64,000 bases of DNA from Pseudoduganella dura (GTDB lineage: Bacteria; Pseudomonadota; Gammaproteobacteria; Burkholderiales; Burkholderiaceae_D): the NCBI RefSeq assembly GCF_009727155.1, contig NZ_WNWM01000002.1, positions 5,394,001-5,458,000 of the forward strand. Reading direction: 5' to 3'. The notes beneath the pieces were generated by a model. It was not told the origin of the DNA and did no database searches. It saw only the letters and a program-made list of their open reading frames with translations. Position 1 is the stretch's first letter. Every line of letters begins with the position of its first letter. Positions 1-8,312 of this stretch are shown here, piece after piece. Made by a program: the position numbers and the translations under genes.

Positions 1-1147
1 TGGCCAGCGGCAGCGCACGTTTGAGCCTGTCGCCGATCGCCGGCACGACATTGGCGTCCGCATGCACGATGGCCGTATCGCCAAGCTGCAGTACGCCATA
101 GTTCAATGCGACCGGCGGTCCTTCCGCGTCCCTGAAGCTGCATGCCGGCACCGTTGCACCCGGCATGTTGGAGCATTCGCGCTTCAGGTTTTGCGGGGTC
201 GTGATCTTGCCCGGGCATTGCAGCGTCCTCAGTCCCCCGCCGATGCGCATTTGCGTCACGGTGCGGCTGATATGACGCGCTGTCGCCAGTGCTTCCTCGC
301 CCAGCACCGTGCCCATGGCCGCCATGATGCGGTGCGCCCGTGCCGCGTCGGCATCGGGGCCGGCCCATACGCGGTAGGCCGGGCTGCCAGCCGGGGCGAT
401 GGTAAACAGGGCGACAGCCTTGCCGCCGGCTGCCTCCTCGACATAGCGTGCTGCGCTACCCGGCACGTCGCCACTGATTTCGGTTCCCTGTGCTTCGTTG
501 ACCACCGGTTCGATGCCGTAATTCAGCACCAGTGCCACGAGGTCGCCGGACAAGCTCTCGACCTTGAAGACACCAAGCGACGGGTCGACGAACTGCGTGC
601 CGGTTCGGTCGATGCCATCGATGTAGCGCCGTTCCGGCGCGGACCATTCGTTGCGGTTCGCCACCAGACTGCTTTGTCCCACGCCATAGCCGGCACGCAC
701 CGGCTGCAGGCCGGCGGCGGCCTGGCGCACGGCTTCCAGCGTCGCCGCGATCACGCGCCGGGTGAATGCGTCGGACCCGGCGATGATGCCGCCCGACTTG
801 CTGGTATCGACGCGAATAGAATTGTGCGTGTGGCTGGAACCTAGCAGGATGTTCTCCGGCGGTATGCCGGCCTGCGCGGCGACTCGCCGGATGAGATCGG
901 CATGAATGCCAGCCTGTATGGCGGGAACATCGGCGACGATCACGGCGGCACGGGTCGCGCCATTGTCGAGCAGGAGTGCCCGTACGTAGATGGGATCGTA
1001 GATCGACTTGTAGGGTTTGGGCAGTTCATCGATGGGCGGGGTAATGTCGACGCGCGCGGCGGCGGCTCTCAGCGCGCCCTCGGTACCCGCGGCACTCTGG
1101 GTTACTGCGATGGACAAGGCCAGTATCAGGCCGGTGCGAAGTTTCAT
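1..1147 (-). CDS. Neutral/alkaline ceramidase-like secreted hydrolase (partial, cut by left edge)
   Basis: Only the N-terminal 382 codons are present; the reading frame is still open at base 1. The protein starts with a Sec signal (MKLRTGLILALSIAVTQSAAG). It then shows the hallmarks of the neutral ceramidase N-terminal domain: ARVDITPP just after the signal, GSSHTHNS with the metal-binding histidine pair, NRNEWSAPERRYIDG, and ISGDVPGSAARYVEE. Family members hydrolyse the amide bond of ceramide, but many bacterial relatives are uncharacterised, so the substrate is open. A strong AAAGGAG sits 6 bases before the ATG. It lies 52 bp downstream of the NTF2-like gene and is probably the third gene of the TBDR transcript starting at 4716. 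Confidence 0.8.
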   Translation of the reverse strand, partial: MKLRTGLILALSIAVTQSAAGTEGALRAAAARVDITPPIDELPKPYKSIYDPIYVRALLLDNGATRAAVIVADVPAIQAGIHADLIRRVAAQAGIPPENILLGSSHTHNSIRVDTSKSGGIIAGSDAFTRRVIAATLEAVRQAAAGLQPVRAGYGVGQSSLVANRNEWSAPERRYIDGIDRTGTQFVDPSLGVFKVESLSGDLVALVLNYGIEPVVNEAQGTEISGDVPGSAARYVEEAAGGKAVALFTIAPAGSPAYRVWAGPDADAARAHRIMAAMGTVLGEEALATARHISRTVTQMRIGGGLRTLQCPGKITTPQNLKRECSNMPGATVPACSFRDAEGPPVALNYGVLQLGDTAIVHADANVVPAIGDRLKRALPLA

Positions 1148-1199
1148 GCTGTCTCCTTTGGATTTTGTCGGGCCGCCACGCGGCGTGCACGGATCTCCG

Positions 1200-1631
1200 T
1201 CAATCCGGCAAGCGGGTCGACTGGTATGCCGCCAGCCGCCACTCGCCATTCCGGCGAACGAAGACGTGGATCAGGCGTGACGGCAATGTCACGGTGTTGA
1301 CCTTGATGATGGCGCGGGACGTGACAATTACCGTGTCACCGTAGCTTTGCACCTTGACGTCGCTCCGGTCGACCGAAATGTATTTCGCCTTGCCGGCCTT
1401 GATCGCATCGAGAAACTCCGTCTTGGTGTTGACCGTGCCGTTGGTGTGGGTGTAGACGATGTCGTCGGCGTAAAGCCGGTCGAGGAACGCTGTATCCGCC
1501 TTGACCAGCGCTTCCGACCATTGATCTTCGAGTTTCAGGATATTTTGCTCGACCGATTCCTGGGCGCTGGCCGCCAGTGTCAATGACGACGACAGCGACA
1601 GCAGAACGATATGCTTGAACAGTTTTTTCAT
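1200..1631 (-). CDS. Secreted NTF2-like (DUF4440/SnoaL-type) protein
   Basis: The 143-residue protein begins with a clear signal peptide (MKKLFKHIVLLSLSSSLTLAASAQ). The rest matches the nuclear-transport-factor-2-like fold of small DUF4440 proteins: a helical start (ILKLEDQWSEALVKAD), LYADDIVYTHTNG, then strands ending HVFVRRNGEWRLAAYQSTRLP. Such proteins bind small hydrophobic ligands or act as isomerase-like accessory factors, but no catalytic residue can be assigned here. The reading frame stays open upstream to 1835. The ATG at 1631 is chosen because GGAG precedes it and the signal peptide begins there. It lies between the TBDR and the ceramidase-like gene in one apparent operon. Confidence 0.8.
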   Translation of the reverse strand: MKKLFKHIVLLSLSSSLTLAASAQESVEQNILKLEDQWSEALVKADTAFLDRLYADDIVYTHTNGTVNTKTEFLDAIKAGKAKYISVDRSDVKVQSYGDTVIVTSRAIIKVNTVTLPSRLIHVFVRRNGEWRLAAYQSTRLPD

Positions 1632-1845
1632 GGCGTTGCTCCTTTGGGAAATGGACGTGGACTCCGTCCGGTTGGGATTCATCGCGACCGGGCCGGCAAC
1701 TGCCGCACGCCGGCCATCAAGGGCGATCCCCCGCAACCCTGTCCTGCACGGTGCGGGGTGGTCTGGCAGCCATCGAGCGGGGGAGCGCCGGCGTTGACCC
1801 GTATCGGAACGGGCCGGCGCCGTCGGTCCGTCCACGATCGCCGGG

Positions 1846-4716
1846 TCAGAACTTCAAGCGCACACCGGCCGCGAAATAGCGCCCGACCGGATCGTCACCC
1901 ATCGCGAAGCCGCCGAAATTGCCGACGTTTTGTTGGGTACCGCTGAAATTGGCGCCTGGCGGAATCTTGTCGAACAGGTTCTGCACATTCAAATACAGGC
2001 TGATGGTCCCCACGTCGCGCTTGATCCGGTAGTCGATGTTCAGGTTGGTCGTGTAGAACGATGCCACGCGCCCCGTGGTGACCTGCGTGGGATCGGCGCT
2101 CAGGCCCAGGGTGCTGCGCCACCGCGCCATCAAGTCCACGTCCAGGTCCTTGGCCGGGCTGTAACGGATGAATGCGGTTGCGCGCCAGGCCGGGCTGGCC
2201 TGCAGGCCGGTCGCACCGTAGGCGACACCCCCCATGTCCAGCGTCGGCAAGCCCGGCGTCATGTACTTGATGTGCGGCTGCCACGTGACGAGGCCGCGCA
2301 GGGTCAGAGCATGACCCTGGATAGCCGTCGCATAATTCGCCTCGATATCGGCCCCCCAGGTATGGACCTTGGCGAAGTTGATCGGGAAGCTGTACCACTG
2401 GGTCACGACGTTGCCTGGCGCACTGGTGTAGTTGCCCAAGGCGCGGACCTGCGTTGCACACAGTGGCGACGTACCGCCACTGGCATAGCAGGCGGCCTGG
2501 TAACTGAAGTTCGTTCCCTGGACCTGCGTGATGGCGTCGCTGACGTTGATGTCGAAGGCATCCAGGGCCAGGCTCAATCCGCGGATCCGGCGTGAACTGT
2601 AGACGATGCCGATGGTGGTCGTATCGCCTTTTTCCGCTTTCAGGTCGGGATTCGACGTCGTGGTGTTGGGCGCGATCGACTGGATGCCCAGCAGACTGTC
2701 GGTGGAATTCGAGCCAGAGATCGTCGTGGCGGGGGCAAACAGGTCATCGAGGGTAGGGGCGCGGATGTCGCGTGAACGCGTGGACCGGAGGCGGACCTCG
2801 TCGCTGATGTGCCAGTCGGCCCCGATCTTCCAGGTCACATACCTGCCGCTCGTGTCGTAATCCGTGTAGCGCACGGCGCCGTTCAGGTTGAGCGATTTCG
2901 CCAGGGGTGCGTCCTTCAGCAACGGGGCGTCGAATTCCAGCGCCCCTTCCTTCACCGTCTGGGCCACGCGCGAGCGGTTTTCATAGGGCTGCAGCCATTC
3001 CGTAGTGGAGGAAACGCAGTTGTAACGCAGCCCTAGCGCACCGCAGTTCGACGCATTCGCCGAGCTGGCATCGCTGTTCGCCCGGTATGCCTGCCGGCGC
3101 CAGTTGCCCGACGCGGCGACCGTGACCGGTCCCGCCCAGGTGCTGAACGGTGCGCCACTGATGCTGCCGGACACGTCATCCTGCACGGTGCGGGCGTTGA
3201 AATGCGTGTTACTCAGGATGTAGGAAATCGCTTCGGCGCTCTCCGAGGCGGGACCGAACACATTCATCGGAACGCATCCCGGGAAGCTTCCAGGATTCGT
3301 CAGCGTTGTCCTGCAGACGGTCGTGCCGTCCGGACCCGTAACCGCATCGAGGGCGGCCGCAAGGCGCAGCTGGTTGATGTTGTTATTGTTGGTGACCTTC
3401 ATCGACGAGCTGCTGTGGACGTAGCCGACATCCCACTTGTAGCCGGTGCCGATCTCGCCTTCGATGCCGGCATTGAGAAAGACCTGGTGCTCGTCGATGA
3501 CCGGATTCAGGCGCGCTGCGGTCTGGATGATTTTTCCCAGGGAAAAGGTGGCCTGGTTGGCGGCAGTGAGCTGGCCGCGGTAAGCCGAGGCCAGGAAGGC
3601 ATTGTCCCGGCTCAGGGTGACGCCGTTCAGCACCGGCCAGTTGGCGTAAAACTCATTGCGCTTGAGATTGCCGGCTACCTCGATGTAACCACGGGTGGTG
3701 TCGGTAAAGTCATAGTCGAGCCGGCCGAACAGCTGGTGGCTGCGCAATGGTGACTTGAGCGAGGCGTCCTGGTAGGCGCCGTCGCCGCCGCTCTGTGTCG
3801 GCACTGTCGGGTTGAAACCGGTGCGCGATCCCGCGTCGAAGGTACCGAGCACGCCGTTGGCGGCAAACTGCTGCCCCGCCAGCACGCTGTTCCGGATATA
3901 GCCGCCGAAAGTCGTGGTGGCCAGCCGGGTGTCGCTTTCCACGAAGTACGGCAGCGCCGCCGTGCCGGCACCCTGGACGGTCGTGCGTGCCGTTGCCGGG
4001 CGCGACGAGCGGTAGAGGATGCCTTTGTCGTCGCGAAATTCATAGCTGCCCTCGATGTGGGCCTTATCGCCCAGGCGCGTGCCGTAAGCCACGCCGAATT
4101 GCGATTGGCGACCATCCCCCTTGTCCGAGATGCCGGTCTGGATGTTGGTCTTGATACCATTGAAGCCTTTGTCGGTGATGAAGTTGACCACGCCGGAGAT
4201 GGCGTCGGACCCGTACACCGCGGAGGCGCCGCCGGTGACGACGTCGACCCGCTGCAGCAGCATTTGCGGAATCATGTCCACGTCGACCGTGCCGTTCGCC
4301 GTGGTGGGCGCAACGCGATGGCCATCGAAGAGGACAAGGGTCCGCACGGCGCCCAGGTTGCGCAGGTTCAGCTGATTGGCGGCCGGGTTGCCGCCGCCCG
4401 ACACGCCACCGGCTCCGCCACTGGGATTCGAAGTCTGGTTGCGTGGGCTGGAAAAGACCGGGAGGGTGTTCAATGCGTCCGCGATCGTCGACGGCTGCAA
4501 CGACAGCAGATCTTGCGCGCGCACGGCTGTAACGGGCGTCGGACTGTTGTCGCCATTGATGATCACCCGCGATCCCGTCACGACCACGGCTTCGATTTTC
4601 TGTCCCGATTCCGGCGCCTGTTCCGTGGCCGGCGCGGTCTGGGCATTGCTGGCCAGGGGGAATGCAACCGCGAGCGCGGCGGCAAGCAGATTGCGGGGGA
4701 AGTCATGCAAGGTCAT
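1846..4716 (-). CDS. TonB-dependent receptor (region I paralogue 1)
   Basis: This 956-residue outer-membrane receptor has a signal peptide (MTLHDFPRNLLAAALAVAFPLASNAQ) and a TonB-box-like segment (KIEAVVVTGSRV). The plug domain follows, with VDVVTGGASAVYGSDAISGVVNF, and then a beta-barrel ending in KF. The block ACYASGGTSP near the C-terminal third is shared with the receptors at 5276 and 14775, so the three are paralogues. They resemble the Gly-rich 'SRV' TBDRs of Xanthomonas, Caulobacter and Massilia relatives. The ATG at 4716 has AGGAG 9 bases upstream; the frame extends to 4767 without a better start. The ligand is unknown. A minus-strand copy of the shared upstream element (4855-4889) precedes it. 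Confidence 0.92.
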   Translation of the reverse strand: MTLHDFPRNLLAAALAVAFPLASNAQTAPATEQAPESGQKIEAVVVTGSRVIINGDNSPTPVTAVRAQDLLSLQPSTIADALNTLPVFSSPRNQTSNPSGGAGGVSGGGNPAANQLNLRNLGAVRTLVLFDGHRVAPTTANGTVDVDMIPQMLLQRVDVVTGGASAVYGSDAISGVVNFITDKGFNGIKTNIQTGISDKGDGRQSQFGVAYGTRLGDKAHIEGSYEFRDDKGILYRSSRPATARTTVQGAGTAALPYFVESDTRLATTTFGGYIRNSVLAGQQFAANGVLGTFDAGSRTGFNPTVPTQSGGDGAYQDASLKSPLRSHQLFGRLDYDFTDTTRGYIEVAGNLKRNEFYANWPVLNGVTLSRDNAFLASAYRGQLTAANQATFSLGKIIQTAARLNPVIDEHQVFLNAGIEGEIGTGYKWDVGYVHSSSSMKVTNNNNINQLRLAAALDAVTGPDGTTVCRTTLTNPGSFPGCVPMNVFGPASESAEAISYILSNTHFNARTVQDDVSGSISGAPFSTWAGPVTVAASGNWRRQAYRANSDASSANASNCGALGLRYNCVSSTTEWLQPYENRSRVAQTVKEGALEFDAPLLKDAPLAKSLNLNGAVRYTDYDTSGRYVTWKIGADWHISDEVRLRSTRSRDIRAPTLDDLFAPATTISGSNSTDSLLGIQSIAPNTTTSNPDLKAEKGDTTTIGIVYSSRRIRGLSLALDAFDINVSDAITQVQGTNFSYQAACYASGGTSPLCATQVRALGNYTSAPGNVVTQWYSFPINFAKVHTWGADIEANYATAIQGHALTLRGLVTWQPHIKYMTPGLPTLDMGGVAYGATGLQASPAWRATAFIRYSPAKDLDVDLMARWRSTLGLSADPTQVTTGRVASFYTTNLNIDYRIKRDVGTISLYLNVQNLFDKIPPGANFSGTQQNVGNFGGFAMGDDPVGRYFAAGVRLKF

Positions 4717-4854
4717 GGTGTTTGTCTCCTCTTGGTTTTCGTATCGCCGTTCGTCCTGCCGGAACAACGTGATGTGCCGTCCTATTCACACCGAGGCGGC
4801 ATGTAGTTTTCATACAGCTCTTTTGACGTGAGCATATCGGCCCGCCTTGCACGC

Positions 4855-4889
4855 GGCTTTGCACGAAATGCAGAATCGCTGGCACTTTT
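4855..4889 (-). promoter_or_regulatory. Shared regulon element, copy A
   Basis: On the minus strand it reads AAAAGTGCCAGCGATTCTGC followed by ATTTCGTGCAAAGCC. It lies about 140 bp upstream of the TBDR start at 4716. It aligns with copy F (17753-17787) at 27 of 35 positions by my hand count. It could be an activator or repressor operator, or an extended promoter element. Confidence 0.6.
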
Positions 4890-5111
4890 CGATACGACGA
4901 AGGTGTCGCAAGATGAAAACGATTTCTCTGTTTCGGAGGCGCGCCGCGCATCGTGCCGATCGCCGATGCAGCCGCGAAACGGCAGCGGTTGCCTCCAGCC
5001 GTGTAGTGCAACTACGGGCCTCGTTGCATGTTCATGACCCGGGCCCTGATGTCGTACCGGCGCCTTGCCGCCGGCACGCGCCTGGTGACCCGAAGGCCGG
5101 GCGCCTGCCCA

Positions 5112-5146
5112 AAAAGTGTCAGTGAAACTCACTTTCGTCTAAATAC
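5112..5146 (+). promoter_or_regulatory. Shared regulon element, copy B
   Basis: It starts AAAAGTGTCAGTGAAACTCA and continues CTTTCGTCTAAATAC. The interior AGTGA-AAC-TCACT (5121-5133) is a perfect 5-3-5 dyad. It lies about 130 bp upstream of the TBDR start at 5276. The trailing TAAATA could serve as a -10 box. Confidence 0.6.
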
Positions 5147-5275
5147 TCACCCGCGAGACGCGCCGTAGTATCGGTACGCCAACGCAGGAGCACGAAGCCA
5201 CCGCCTGTGCTGGTCGTACAAGCAAAAAACAATAGCGGGTTCGCGCAGGCGATCCGTATCAAAGGAGATCTTGTC

Positions 5276-8215
5276 ATGCAAAACGTTGAAAATCGCCGCG
5301 CCGCCGAGGGCATGCGGACAGGCCGCCCGGCCATCACACGCAATCGCATCGCGCTGGCCTTGTCGAGGACGGGCCCGTGCGACTGGCGCAGGTCGCTCGG
5401 CCTGGTGTCCACGCTGGCGGGCGTTGGCACGCTCGCCATCGGCACCGCGGCCCATGCGCAGTCCACGGAGCCGGCTGCGGCCCAGCCGATGAGTGAAGTC
5501 GTCGTAACCGGGTCGCGCGTCAGTGCCGGCAGCCAGAGCCCCACGCCGCTGACGTCAGTGGGCGTGGACGAGCTGCTGACAGCGAAGCCCGGCAGCATTT
5601 CGGATGCGATCAACGAGCTGCCGATTTTCGCCGGTTCTCGCGGCCAGAACCAGAATTCCGGCAACGGCACCACCAACAACTCCGGCAATGTGCAGAACCT
5701 GCGCGGCCTGGGATTTCCGCGCACGCTGGTCCTGTGGGACGGCCACCGGCTGCCCGCTACCACGCAGGACCAGCTGGTCGACACGGACATGGTCCCGCAG
5801 ATGCTGCTGCGCCGCGTCGATATCGTCACCGGCGGTGCATCGGCGGTGTATGGCTCCGACGCAGTCTCCGGCGTCGTCAACTTCGTTACCGATACCCGTT
5901 TCACGGGCGTCAAGGCGCAAGTGAGCGGCGGCAGTTCGACCTACGGCGATGGCAAGACCAGGGATATCGGATTCGCCGGCGGCACCGACCTGTGGGGCGG
6001 CCGCGGGCATGTGATCGCCAGCTACCAGTTTCGCGACGACCCGGGCGTGCTGTACCGTACCGATCGCCCATGGGGCACGCACCAGTGGACCGCGCAGGGC
6101 GCCGGCACGGCGGCCAATCCCTATCACCTCGTCGACAATACGCGCATCGCCACGGCGACGTTCGGCGGCCTGGTGCGCAACGGGCCGCTCGCCGGCCTCG
6201 ACTTCGCGCAGGACGGCGTATTGAGTCCGCTCGTGCACGGTGCGGCAACCGGCAACGCCGCTTATGAAAGCGGCGGCGGCGGCGCCTACTACAACGGCTC
6301 GATCCGCGGCGCGATGCGGTCGAACCAGGCGTTCGTGCGCACCGACTATGACTTCGCCGACACCATGCACGGCTATGTGGAAGGCAGCTACACGGACAAC
6401 CGGACGGAAAACTTCGGCGCCTATAACGTACTGCTCAACGGCGCCACGATCGGCGCCAGCAATCCCTTCCTCGCGCAGACGTACCGCAACCAGCTGGCGG
6501 CGGCGAATGTCGCAAGCTTCAACGTCGCGCGGGTGTTCGCCGACGCGCCGCGGATCAATACCGCCGGCAAGAGCCGGCAGTACTTCCTCAACGGTGGTCT
6601 CGATGGCGAACTGGGCAACGGCTGGAAATGGGACTTGTCCGGCACCACGTCGAAGGCGAAGCTCACCACGCGTAACGACAACAACTGGAACAACCAGCGG
6701 CTGGCCGCGGCGCTCGACGCGGTCGTCAATCCCGCTACCGGCCAGGTCGTCTGCCGCGCCTCGCTCGCATCCAGCGCATATGCGAACTGCGTGCCGCTCA
6801 ATATCCTCGGCCCGACCGCGGTGAGCCGGGAAGCGCTTGCCTACATCACGCAAGCCACGTCGTTCGCGGTGGAAAACACGCTCGATGACGTGGAGGCCAC
6901 CGTATCGGGTTCGCCATTCTCGACCTGGGCAGGGCCGGTCGATGTCGCCGTGACGGGGCAGTGGCGCCGCCAGACCTATGCCGTGACCAGCACCGCCATG
7001 CCGACCGACAGGGCCGACTGTACGGGCATTACCTACAACTGCAACGCTGCTACGTTCCTGTATGCGGATGCGACGATCGCGCCGCGATCGAAAGTGTCGC
7101 AGACCGTGAAGGAAGCGGCCGGCGAAATGGATGTGCCCCTGCTGAAAAACGCGGCCTTCGCCAGGGACCTCCACCTGAATCTTGCGGGACGGTTCACCAA
7201 CTACGACACCAGCGGCAGCGCCTGGACCTACAAGGCCGGCCTCGATTGGGACATCGGCGATGAAGTCAAGCTGCGCACCAGCTATTCGCGCGACATCCGC
7301 GCGCCGAACCTGAACGACCTGTTCCAGTCCGGCACCACCAGTGCGGGGTCGTACACGGACCTGCTGACGGGGCTCAGCCCAACCGTGCCGGTCACCATCG
7401 GCGGCAATCCCGACCTGAAGCCCGAGGTCGGCAAGACCTTCGCGTTCGGTTTCGTATTCAAGCCGAAGCTGATTCCCGGCGTCAGCGTCTCGATCGATTA
7501 CTTCAATATCAAGGTGCTCGATGCGATCACCAACATCCAGGGTACCAATCCATCGATCCAGGCCGCGTGCTACGCCAGCGGCGGATCCTCGCCTTACTGC
7601 GCGCTGCAAACGCGCCCGCTCGGGTTTGCCAACACGAGTGCCGCCAACGCCGTCACGTCCTACACCAACACCGTCATCAACATCGGCAGCATGAAGACGA
7701 GGGGCTTCGATTTCGAGGCCGGCTACCGCACGAAGATGCTCGGCAACCCGCTCGGCCTGCGCCTGTTGACGACCTGGCAGCCGCACATCATCTATGAGAC
7801 GCCGGGTGTGCAGACCATCGACATGGGCGGCGTGGCCTACGGCGCGAACGCACTCCAGGCCAGCGCGAAGCTGCGCGGCACGTTCTTCGTCAACTACAAG
7901 GTGCGCGACCTGTCGGTCGATCTCAGCGAGCGGTGGCGCAGCCGGTTGCGTTACTCGGGCGATCCGACGCAAGTCGTCTCGGCGCCGGATGCATCGTCGG
8001 TCGCTTACACCAACCTCAACCTGGGCTGGGATGTCCGTTTCGGTGCCGGGCACGCCGGCCAGGTCTACTTCAACGTGCAGAACCTGTTCAACCGCCAGCC
8101 GCCCACGGCGGCCTTCATCGCCGGCAATGGCGCGGTTGGCACGTTCGGCGGTTTCGCCCAGGGCGACGATCCGATCGGCCGCTACTTCACGGTCGGGCTT
8201 CGAATGAAGCTCTGA
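5276..8215 (+). CDS. TonB-dependent receptor (region I paralogue 2)
   Basis: This receptor has 979 residues. The ATG at 5276 is preceded by AAAGGAG, and the frame is open back to 5207. An unusually long leader of about 60 residues precedes the cleavage region (LAIGTAAHAQ). MSEVVVTGSRV is the TonB-box region. The plug has RRVDIVTGGASAVYGSDAVSGVVNF, and the barrel ends GRYFTVGLRMKL. ACYASGGSSPYCALQ, with two cysteines, is shared with the paralogues and could form a conserved extracellular disulfide (inference). It is divergent from paralogue 1 and probably co-transcribed with the PEBP-carboxylesterase gene that starts 97 bp downstream. Ligand unknown. Confidence 0.92.
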   Translation: MQNVENRRAAEGMRTGRPAITRNRIALALSRTGPCDWRRSLGLVSTLAGVGTLAIGTAAHAQSTEPAAAQPMSEVVVTGSRVSAGSQSPTPLTSVGVDELLTAKPGSISDAINELPIFAGSRGQNQNSGNGTTNNSGNVQNLRGLGFPRTLVLWDGHRLPATTQDQLVDTDMVPQMLLRRVDIVTGGASAVYGSDAVSGVVNFVTDTRFTGVKAQVSGGSSTYGDGKTRDIGFAGGTDLWGGRGHVIASYQFRDDPGVLYRTDRPWGTHQWTAQGAGTAANPYHLVDNTRIATATFGGLVRNGPLAGLDFAQDGVLSPLVHGAATGNAAYESGGGGAYYNGSIRGAMRSNQAFVRTDYDFADTMHGYVEGSYTDNRTENFGAYNVLLNGATIGASNPFLAQTYRNQLAAANVASFNVARVFADAPRINTAGKSRQYFLNGGLDGELGNGWKWDLSGTTSKAKLTTRNDNNWNNQRLAAALDAVVNPATGQVVCRASLASSAYANCVPLNILGPTAVSREALAYITQATSFAVENTLDDVEATVSGSPFSTWAGPVDVAVTGQWRRQTYAVTSTAMPTDRADCTGITYNCNAATFLYADATIAPRSKVSQTVKEAAGEMDVPLLKNAAFARDLHLNLAGRFTNYDTSGSAWTYKAGLDWDIGDEVKLRTSYSRDIRAPNLNDLFQSGTTSAGSYTDLLTGLSPTVPVTIGGNPDLKPEVGKTFAFGFVFKPKLIPGVSVSIDYFNIKVLDAITNIQGTNPSIQAACYASGGSSPYCALQTRPLGFANTSAANAVTSYTNTVINIGSMKTRGFDFEAGYRTKMLGNPLGLRLLTTWQPHIIYETPGVQTIDMGGVAYGANALQASAKLRGTFFVNYKVRDLSVDLSERWRSRLRYSGDPTQVVSAPDASSVAYTNLNLGWDVRFGAGHAGQVYFNVQNLFNRQPPTAAFIAGNGAVGTFGGFAQGDDPIGRYFTVGLRMKL

Positions 8216-8312
8216 TGGATGAAGTGTGGCAATCGGCGGTTCCGCGGTGGCTGGCGCCGGCGCGGAACCTTCTCCGGGCCAGGCCCGGATGATTCACTGC
8301 AAGGAAACAAAA

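Larger units (their letters stand above)
4717..5275. other. Divergent intergenic region between two TBDR genes
   Basis: These 559 bp separate the divergent receptors at 4716 (minus) and 5276 (plus). I see no convincing gene. Each half carries one copy of the shared AAAGTGYCAGYGA element, pointing toward its own receptor at 4855-4889 (minus) and 5112-5146 (plus). The remaining sequence is GC-rich and has no obvious sigma-70 hexamers, apart from an AT-rich TAAATA just after the plus-strand element. Confidence 0.6.
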